Shown: piece by piece, positions 56,331-64,000 of the stretch
Layout of the letters: each line of letters opens with the position of its first letter
Numbering within the stretch: the first letter of the stretch is position 1
Assembly: GCA_021307315.1 (NCBI GenBank)
Contig: JAJSPD010000067.1
Coordinates: forward strand, 186,001-250,000
Direction: 5' to 3'
Origin: Bisporella sp. PMI_857
Lineage: Eukaryota > Ascomycota > Leotiomycetes > Helotiales > Helotiaceae
DNA: 64,000 nucleotides
Translations under genes and position numbers: made by a program
The notes under the pieces: model-generated
Told to the model about the DNA's origin: nothing
The model's input: only the letters and a program-made list of their open reading frames with translations
Database searches by the model: none

Positions 56331-57186
56331 TTAACAGCTAACTTTTCATAGAATTATACTTACTAGAATAGTAGTAACAACTAGAATTAAATTTTCTAGA
56401 AGTAGGTAAGCTAAAGGCGAGTAGTAGCGAGTAGAGGTGAGCAAGGTAAGTATAGGTAAGGATTGGGTGACGCGAGGGCGAGAAAGCAGCGAGTGGTCAC
56501 GTGTGCTGTGGCGTGCCGCACACGCAAAGAAAGGGGAGGATTGACATGCTATAACAGAATAGAGCGAATTGCAACACTCTTGGGAATGGTTACACGAGCC
56601 CAAGGCGAGGATGAGCGCCATACCAGTCGTGTTCACGTTCGACGCACTCGACGGGACGGAACGAAACCAAACCTTTTACCACACAGTATCACATCTCGTT
56701 CCCAAATAGAGCCAGATGGGGGGTAATGCGGCTGAAGAGATGGCACCAGACGCTCAGCTTTCCCATTCTCCGCTGGTCGGTGTGAGTATATATTGTCGAA
56801 TGCCAAGGAGATTCCGACTGGCTACTGCTGACCTCTTTCACTCTTATCCGAATTTCTGCATATCATTTCTGTCGGTGAGCGCGCACGGGTCGGGATACTT
56901 GTTATTCGTTATTCAAACCTCAAAAACAACCCCGCAGCCCTTGACAACACCCCGCAGCTCTTAATGGCAACCTACAGCTGTTAGTGACGTTCTACAGCTT
57001 CTGCAGCCCTTCGATAAGCCCCTGCCAACATGCTAACCCCTGACGAGAGAAAAGACCTCGCGGAAGCCCAGAAGAGGTATCGAAATGTCAATATTGTGGA
57101 GGAGGCAGATGGAGAACTAAACGTGTGGATCGAATACAAGCTATTGGAATACAGGCATGGAAATTTCAATGATTGCGACTTGTGGG
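56331..57186. other. Intergenic region with a short frame cut off by an LTR
   Basis: A frame from ATG 57030 reads MLTPDERKDLAEAQKRYRNV and NVWIEYKLLEYRHGNFNDCD, then runs into the LTR at 57187. It may be the start of an unidentified gene truncated by the retroelement; the matching downstream part is not seen after 63325. Low-complexity CAGC-rich repeats lie at 56930-57005. Confidence 0.4.
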
Positions 57187-57360
57187 TGTCACGGCACGAG
57201 CTGTGGATCTACAGATACAGAGGGCAGCTGTGGTACTATACGAGAATCTATAGCTAAGGAAGGAAGAGGGAGCTCGGGGAGAGCAGGCTATATATACACG
57301 AGGAGCTCGGGGAGCTCGCCTAATATGGATCACGTGTGCTTGGGAGCACGCGACGTGACA
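57187..57360 (-). repeat. LTR (3' in coding orientation)
   Basis: 174 bp starting TGTCACGGCACGAGCTGTGG and ending GCACGCGACGTGACA. It contains a TATATATACACG-type TATA element and repeated GGAGCTCGGGGAGCTCG. By eye it is base-for-base identical to the copy at 63152-63325. Confidence 0.93.
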
Positions 57361-57374
57361 TCACCCCCCCCTCC
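57361..57374 (-). promoter_or_regulatory. Putative polypurine tract
   Basis: On the minus strand GGAGGGGGGGGTGA sits directly before the downstream LTR, as expected for the primer of plus-strand DNA synthesis. It supports the minus orientation. Confidence 0.7.
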
Positions 57375-59199
57375 GGAAAAAGCTCGCTTTCGAGCTTTGA
57401 GAGCACGACAGGTTACTATCTAAATAGTCGTAATTGTTAATACCTTTTTCTTATGCTTTAATTCAATTCTCTAGCTTCAAAAGCGGCTTTTTCGCGTTTA
57501 GGTTCTGTAAGTAAAACGCTTTTAGCAAATAAAGAGCGTATTTCAAGTCGAAAACTGAGTACTACTCGAGGTTTTTTTTTTAGCCTACTTAGCGAGCTTT
57601 GTACTTGAGCTTTTTACGCTTTAGTTTGCAAACTAGCACTTTTTTTAGTTTTTACTTTAGCTCGTTTTCGACAACAATTGGCTTAGCTTTTTTCGCAATT
57701 TGTTTTAGCAAAAAAGCATTTTTTGCTTTACGCAAGCGATCGGCTAAAAACATAAAGTGTATTTTTATAAAGCTCGGAAGCTTTAATCGAAAAAAGTAGC
57801 TTTTCTAAGCAATAATAGGCTAAAAGCTTTTTATTTAAGAATCGAGCTTAGTACTAAGCTGTTTTCTGCGCTAGTTTTTTGCTAGTATATAAACGTAATT
57901 ATTTACGCCGAAATCTACTGATCGGCAGCGCTTATTAGCGCTTTTAGCGTGGACTTTTTGTGCTTGTTGCAAGCACTTTTTAACTTTTTTTTATACTTTA
58001 TGCATTTTTTGCGCGTATATTTAAGCTTTTTCTCGGTTAAGCTTTTTTCGCGCGTTTTTTAGTGCTTTTTTTGCAAATTCTTAGTTTCAAAACGTGTTCG
58101 GTTTATAGTTGTATTGAACTTCGAACAAAAATATTATTTTTAAGCTTTTGTACAATAACGTAAACTGCGCGTAGTTTACTATAAAAATCAGCTTCGGCTA
58201 GTTGTTTTAATAGTAATTAATAAAAAGCTTAAACCGTAAATCAATATACTAGTTAACAATTTTTGTTTAGCCGTCCGTTTAAAAATAATATACTATAAAA
58301 AGTTTTAGTTTTACTTTTAAAATACGCGTAAATTCGTTTTAAAACGATAAAATAAACTGAAAGCTTTTGTTTAACACTATTGTTTAAAAAGCTTTGTAAC
58401 AGCAGTAAATACACTCGATGTATATACAACTATATTTCGGGCATTTATCGACTTCGAACAAAAAATCGATACTGTTTGTTTGCAAAATTTATCGACTACT
58501 ACAAAAAAGTTGTTGTGCTCGTTTTTTGCCGCAAAAAACGATTTATAATCTATAAACACGTGCTGTTATAGCCGGTCGAGAATCGAAAGCAAGTACAAAT
58601 AACTAAGTATGCAGTTACGTAGTACAATTGCTTTCCGGCATGCTTTACAGAAATAAACGTAATCGGACACGTCGCTTAGAAAACTTTTTTACTAGTAGTT
58701 TTAAGCAACAAAAAGCTTTGTTTTAGAAATTTTTAAATGCGTTGTCGACACTTAAGCGTAAACTTTATTTAATAGCTGTATGCGAAGCGTTTTTTTTTGT
58801 TAGCACTACAAGCTTTTTTTGCTACAAAAACAGCTCGTTCCGCAAGTTTTAGTTTTAGGCTTTAGTACGAGTTTAAGTTCGCATAAACTTTAGCTCGGTG
58901 CTTTTTTTGTTTGCTACAAGCAGTTAGTTTACTAAATCAAAGTTTTTAAAAACAAAGCGGTTTTTTTCCGAACGCTCAGCTTAGCTTTTAAATGCAGCTA
59001 TAAGTAACTAAGCTAAAATACAGGAATTTATTCGGTCGGGACTTAGCAAAACTTAGTCGCGAGTTTTTTTTTTAAAACGTTTTAAAAAGCTACGTTTTGC
59101 TTTTTTTTTGTTAAAGTATTCGCTTTTTCGTTAGCTTTTTTTGGACGGTATATAATATTAAAATAAAACTCAGAAAGTATTTTCGTTTAACGAGCTTAG

Positions 59200-59960
59200 C
59201 AAGCATTTAATGTTTTGCTTGTTATAAAATACTCGAGTGCTTTGTAGTCAGTAAACACTTGAATAAAGAAAATAATGCTTGCTAAGTTTGCTCGCTACTA
59301 TATCAGCGAACGTACAATAGCTAGCATTTTTTTGTTATACACTTAGTAATTAAGCTTTGCAAATACTATAGTTTTCGAAAAGTATTTTACAGAAAGCTAT
59401 AAGTTTTCAAAACTTTTGCGTTATAAAAGCACTTTTGCTACGACTTCGTTGTTCGCGTTTGTTTTTACTAAGCTTTTAAACTTGTAGTTGTAATACTGCA
59501 GTACGAAAACGGCTGTTAAAAACTTTTTAAACAACGTAAATACTTTTTAGCAATTTTTGTTAAATTGAAAAAAACATTTTTTTTTATAAGCTGTATTAAA
59601 AAAAATGCTAAGCGCTTATAATTTTTAATAAAACGCCGGTAAAAGTTGCAAAATCTTAAAAATAACTGTACACTGCGCATATTAGTTAGCTAAGCCTAAA
59701 AAGTAATAGCCGAAATTTTTTCAAAGTTTATTTCGATACTTTTTGTTGTAACTATAAAACTTAAATACTTAGTACAAGTTACGTAAAACTTTGTTTTTCG
59801 AATGTTTATTTGCAACCGGCAGTTTGTAGCCGATCGAAAATTTTGTAGACATGTTTTACGTGTTTGTGCTTGCTGTTAAAAAAAATTAAAATATTATTTA
59901 AGTAAACTGTGCAAAAGTTATTTAAATAGTCGAAAAGCAACTGTTTATATATTTCTATAC
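59200..59960 (-). pseudogene. Ty3/gypsy reverse transcriptase and RNase H remnants
   Basis: On the minus strand, near 59870-59913, VYLNNILIFFNSK corresponds to the RT active-site block VYLDDILI; both Asp codons have become Asn. Just after, HVKHVYKILDRLQTAGCK matches the following RT helix. Near 59226-59258, VFTDYKALEYF matches the RNase H block. The spacing of about 215 codons fits an intact order. Many stops lie between, and the Asp-to-Asn changes are G-to-A. Integrase sequence presumably lies at 57.4-59.2 kb but was not resolved. Confidence 0.78.
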
Positions 59961-60719
59961 GTGGCCGAGCTGTTTGTCAAGCTAAAAAAAAGTATTTTAC
60001 ACTTGTAAAAGCCGTAGCGCGTACAAAACGTCGTAAGCTTTTTTAAATTAAATTTATGCGTATACAGTAGAACGTTTAGCAAATATTAAACTTAGTATAA
60101 ATTTTGGCTTTTGCTAAGCGTGTTAGTGTTTCGTTAATTAAAAAAACGAGTATTGATTTTTCGAATAATCGAATTAACTTGCAGTAGTTAATACAAAAAC
60201 GAAGATTTTTTTTTTTTTTTTGACAAAAAAAACTAAAAACGCAAAAAAAGTTTAGCTTTCGACAATAAAGTTTTTACTTAAATTTTCGAGCAATACTTTT
60301 TAACAGCAAAAAGTTTTTTGTAGTTATTTGTAAAAAGAGCTGTAGTTTAAAAAATTTGGCTTTATAAGTCGATTTTATAGTTTATTTAAAACGCAACGGA
60401 AGTATTTCGTCGGAAGCTTTTTTCGAAAACGTACTAAAACGATTTCGATAAAACTTAAAACTTTAGTTTAAACGAAAGCTTCGTTTTTACTGTAGTCTAG
60501 CTTTTTTATTACACGTAATTTTTTGAATCAAAAAAGTTGCAAGCTTGGATTTTTCGTTTTTCCAGATTTGATCGATTTTATACAAGCTTGTTGCAAACAC
60601 TAAATTGCTTTTTCGACGCGTGTAAAGCGTAAACGCGAGATGCCTAATAAGCGCTATATTTACGCTTAGCAAAGTTTTGTCGACAGCTGCTTTCGCCGAA
60701 AGTAGCAGCTTAATACTGT

Positions 60720-61110
60720 TTTGTTCCGAGAACAGGAATAGCTGCTAGGGCTTAGTTAGTGCTGAAAGGACGACCAGTGGCTCGAGCGCTTCGCGCTGGC
60801 GGGTGGGAAGCGCGCGAGCATTGTACTGAAGCTGGGGCGCGCGCGAGCTTCGCGCTGGGATAAAAAGTGCTTGAGCTTTGTCAGTATTACTAGGAAAGCG
60901 CGCGAGCTTCGTGCTGGGAGTAGGAGCTTTTCCAGCACTGGCTTCGGAGGCTCGTCGAGCTGAACAGGTCTTGCTAGGATCGAGGAAACGATCAAGGCTC
61001 TTGCACACGGCGTTGTAAGCTTCGCGCTCAGCGATAGCTTGCTTTGCGTCGCGCCTGTCCGCATTTTCCTGTGCGCTCTTGTCGGGCGCTTGGGGAGCGA
61101 GCAAGATTGA
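60720..61110 (-). other. GC-rich block inside the AT-rich retroelement
   Basis: About 390 bp of clearly higher GC, with an open minus-strand frame of 119 codons (60745-61104: REAYNAVCKSLDRFLDPSK, then Arg/Ala/Ser-rich). It holds imperfect repeats of AAGCGCGCGAGCTTCGCGCTGGG. It lies between Gag and RT, where linker and protease are expected. Its boundaries with the AT-rich flanks are sharp. Confidence 0.65.
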
Positions 61111-61645
61111 GTGACGAAAATAAGCCTGTCGAACGATTCTGTAGAAAGAAAACAGTTCGGCTACTTGATAATTCTATTTTTAACACTTAACTAAACGTTT
61201 TGTTGTTTTAGCTATTTACGCCTAATAATCACGTCGTAAAAACCAGATTAGCAATAAAAAAAAGCTGTTCCGAAAAACGTTTTTCGTCGACAGCAAAAAA
61301 AAGTAATATAACGTCAGTAATAAGCTCCGCGCGCTTGCCGTCGAAGCTTTTTACTTTAATAAAAAAAGAAGTTAAAAACGTCGAGCTTTGCACTTAGTAA
61401 TCAGCTGCTCGGCTAGCGAGCTGTAAATTAGAAAAGAACGTTTGCTTCGGTGTCGATAAAGCCAAAGTGCTGTAACAATATTTATTCTTTATTAAACTAC
61501 AAGAAATTGTAAAAGCATTTCCGCCTATAAAGCGACGTAAGTCGAGAATAGCACAATTTTTATCTTTTTTTTTAGTACGCTCTAAAAAGGAAACTTTTCT
61601 CAGAGCTTTTCTTTTCTCGACTTTTTTTTATTTTCCGAGCTTGAG

Positions 61646-62405
61646 TTAAGCGACTTTGGTTCTGCAAAGTCCTTTACTAAGCCTAAAAAGCTTAGCTCTA
61701 GAAGCTTTAGCGCTGTGTCTGGCTTGCGCGGCAAAAAACAGCTTGTAACGTAATGGCTTAGTTTTCCGCAGTTGTAGTATATGTTTGCAGCTGCTACTTT
61801 TAGAGTTAACGAGCGTTTTTTGCTTAAAAAGGCCGAGTTTTGACGAGCTGGAAATAAAGTGCGGCAATTAGACTTTTGCTCGGCTTTTGGCTTTTCCGAA
61901 ATGTGCTAGCAACAGTTTGAAAAAGAGATTGCCGAAATAAAAATTGCTGAAAAGATTGCCGAGCTTGGCGAGTACGAAGCCGCTGCTTGGCTGTAGCCGA
62001 GTTTTGGTACACACTGTAAGCCAAGCTGCAAAAACTAGCAAAAGTAAGTTTTGTTGATCGACGAATAAAAACTAGTTGTAATTGAAAGCTCGGCTTTAGC
62101 TTTTGGAATATGTTTTTTTGCCGCTCCGAAACTGGGATGTTAGCTTTATTTGCACAAAAAAAAAACCTGTGTTTAAATTTAACGAAGCTTTTTGAATTTG
62201 TTATATAAAGCTTGTAGTATTTTTTCTGCTGCTCGATTTGTTCGTTAGCGTCGATTATGCTTATAATAAGCGTTTCGAGCATTTTATTTACAGTTGTGTA
62301 AAGTATAAGCAACAAATGGCTTATTTTGTTTACTAAAAAGCTTTGAGCTAAGTTTGTTGTTTCTCGAAATAAGTAATTTATTTTGTTTTGCTTAGTTTCG
62401 TACAT
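61646..62405 (-). pseudogene. Ty3/gypsy Gag remnant with damaged zinc knuckle
   Basis: The frame 61824-62405 (193 codons) contains FVKFKHRFFFCANKANIPVS and LTFASFCSLAYSVYQNSATA, which resemble capsid segments of fungal gypsy Gag. Further on, near 61740-61785, YYNCGKLSHYVTSC fits a CCHC knuckle (C-x2-C-x4-H-x4-C) whose first Cys is Tyr, a TGC-to-TAC change. Frames shift between the two parts. Confidence 0.68.
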
Positions 62406-63151
62406 TTTTATGTAACGCCGGAAAAAGCCGAATAGCTGGATTTCTTAACTTTTGTAAGTAGGATTTATTCCGTCGTCGAGTTTCTGAATATCTTTAACAC
62501 AAGCAAAAGTAGAAAAATAAGCGGAGCGTAGCGTTTCCATTGTTATTTCCCGCTCTACTGTACAAAGAGGAGTGTCCGAGCTTGAGAGCTGAATAAAGAG
62601 TGATTTCGAGGTAAACCTGCTTTTTGTTGCTAACTGTTTTTTTAAGTCGACGAATTGCGCAGTTTGTAGTCGAGCTTGCTTTTTGCTGGTGGCCAGCTTT
62701 TTTTGTATTTGCTGTAAAGTGGCTGTATTGCTATTATAGCAAGGTTCTCAGAAAATGATAGTTCTGCTTCGTCGTTTTAAAAAAAGCCGGGGTTTTAAGC
62801 GTGTAATGCTCCCGAAGTAGTTGCTGCTGCTTTGTTTTTAGCATCGTGTCGTGTGCTTGCAGAGTCAGCTATTGTCGTGCTTGTAACAAAATAACAAAAT
62901 AAATAGAATAACAAAATAAGTGAATTAAAGGATAGATATAGTATCGAAAGCTCTTTGATTGCGCGGGGCGTAAGCTTACGAGCCGCGGCTTTTTCGAAAA
63001 GGGAGAAGATAAGCGAGCGCTGCTGTAGGTCGTCGAAAGCTCCTCGAGCTTCCGGTACGATATTTTAACCTTCGTAAAGGATAAGTATTCGAGCCTTCTC
63101 AGAAGGATATTAGGCTTTTCCAGGCTGTTGATTAAAGAGAGCTATAAATAA

Positions 63152-63325
63152 TGTCACGGCACGAGCTGTGGATCTACAGATACAGAGGGCAGCTGTGGTA
63201 CTATACGAGAATCTATAGCTAAGGAAGGAAGAGGGAGCTCGGGGAGAGCAGGCTATATATACACGAGGAGCTCGGGGAGCTCGCCTAATATGGATCACGT
63301 GTGCTTGGGAGCACGCGACGTGACA
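63152..63325 (-). repeat. LTR (5' in coding orientation)
   Basis: 174 bp, identical by eye to 57187-57360. In coding orientation it leads into TTATTTATAGCTCTC; no primer-binding site matching a tRNA 3' end was recognised. Confidence 0.93.
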
Positions 63326-64000
63326 AAAACTTTATATGAGTAAATAGCTTTTTTATTAAATAGAAGCTTTGTGCTCAACTCAAATAGTATTTTTCAGTAG
63401 TATACTTGTTATTAGGATCTAGTTTTATATGTGATATATTTACTTTTTTCCAGACCGACAACCCTCGGACTAAGATCTTTTATCTATATTGGATCAGCCA
63501 ATAGGACCGTAACATGAACCCACATTAATATTTATTTTATATAAAATTAATAAACTAAATCGAATTAAACAATTTATTAATAATCGAATATTGCGTTTTT
63601 TAACAAGATTTATAAAACAAATATTTTAAATTACTTGTTTTGTATAATAAATAACTTATCGGTTAACAACCGGTAAATACCTAGCTGTCTTTTTCAGCCT
63701 TGTATTCCAGGCATCTCTGCATGCGAAAAAAACGGCCCGAGCTTTATGCACCGATATCGATCAATATAAAAACTGGAAATTCACAGCTACCGATAATATA
63801 TAAACATTTAATTCTACAGCAATAAAATAGCTTAAAAAAGTGTTTATTTTTTAAACTATTTCTACTACTTTTCTCGAGTTTAGGTTACTTATTTTAAACG
63901 GCTATAGCAGTTATAAAACTACTGGTTTTATGTATTTATGTTATTAAAACAACGTACATTTGCTTTTTTTTACTTTTATATACATTATATGTTTTACAAC
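63326..64000. other. AT-rich sequence to the window end, no gene seen
   Basis: Strongly AT-rich with no coding frame; probably further degraded repeat DNA. Confidence 0.5.

Larger units (their letters stand above)
57187..63325 (-). mobile_element. Ty3/gypsy LTR retrotransposon, interior degraded, LTRs identical
   Basis: Two direct 174-bp LTRs, TGTCACGG...CGTGACA, bound a 6.1-kb element. Coding orientation is minus: a purine-rich tract GGAGGGGGGGGTGA (57361-57374) abuts the downstream LTR. In order, Gag remnants (62405-61646), a GC-rich block (60720-61110), RT (near 59900) and RNase H (near 59240) are recognisable. The interior is very AT-rich with many stops. No 5-bp target duplication is seen (GTGGG at left, AAAAC at right). 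Confidence 0.88.

Noticed and set aside
58377..58571. Complementary short frames in the AT-rich retroelement interior
   Set aside because: They arise by chance in low-complexity AT-rich DNA and show no conserved motif.
1..64000. CRISPR arrays, rRNA genes, tRNA genes and Starship captain
   Set aside because: No such structures were recognised. Tandem arrays at 15.2, 24.2 and 29.1 kb are direct repeats without unique spacers, and no DUF3435 motif was seen in any frame. A tRNA scan could not be run.

Overview
The window looks like a gene-poor, transposon-rich compartment of a filamentous ascomycete genome (Pezizomycotina, probably Leotiomycetes/Helotiales-like; the lineage is inferred). The reasons are short 45-80 bp GT-AG introns, fungus-specific families (SAT4/PTH11-type rhodopsin-fold membrane protein, DUF6536, HET, HNH_2, APSES/KilA-N), fungal hAT, MULE, Tad1-like LINE and Ty3/gypsy elements, and many broken genes whose stops sit at former CAA/CAG/TGG codons, as expected from repeat-induced point mutation (RIP).

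Layout. 0-4.1 kb: an acetate kinase gene with an in-frame internal deletion, a small single-pass membrane protein and a hemerythrin-like protein. 4.4-9.2 kb: a phosphatidylserine decarboxylase fragment, a short-chain dehydrogenase gene split by a 709-bp hAT MITE (exact 8-bp target duplication) and carrying further lesions, and an HNH endonuclease gene with one in-frame stop. 9.3-10.7 kb: a truncated gene of a DUF3723-like family that recurs, more complete but frameshifted, at 30.0-32.0 kb. 12.5-14.1 kb: an intact seven-exon rhodopsin-fold membrane protein. 15.2-19.5 kb: an apparently intact hAT transposase gene in an element that abuts a LINE 5' fragment. 21.3-29.3 kb: a nest in which one MULE is interrupted by a second MULE of the same family (9-bp duplication) and by an ORF1-only LINE (15-bp duplication). 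32.7-34.7 kb: an Mbp1-like APSES regulator without ankyrin repeats. 34.8-40.3 kb: a Tad1-like LINE with intact ORF1 and frameshifted ORF2. 40.8-43.2 kb: an intact DUF6536 membrane protein. 44.4-50.6 kb: remnants of ankyrin, HTH, NLR N-terminal (HeLo-like), Tc1/mariner and HET genes. 50.9-55.5 kb: a small beta-trefoil-like protein and an intact 847-residue HET protein. 55.6-56.3 kb: a MULE-derived MITE. 57.2-63.3 kb: a Ty3/gypsy element on the minus strand whose interior is ruined by G-to-A changes while its two 174-bp LTRs are identical.

The genes do not form one pathway. Host genes (acetate kinase, hemerythrin, rhodopsin-fold protein, DUF6536 protein, APSES regulator, HET protein) are islands between mobile elements. 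The HET, NLR-type and DUF3723-like genes are of the sort found in fungal accessory regions, but no Starship captain (DUF3435 tyrosine recombinase) was seen. Splice sites were worked out by hand from reading frame and consensus. Family names come from recognised motifs, not database searches.
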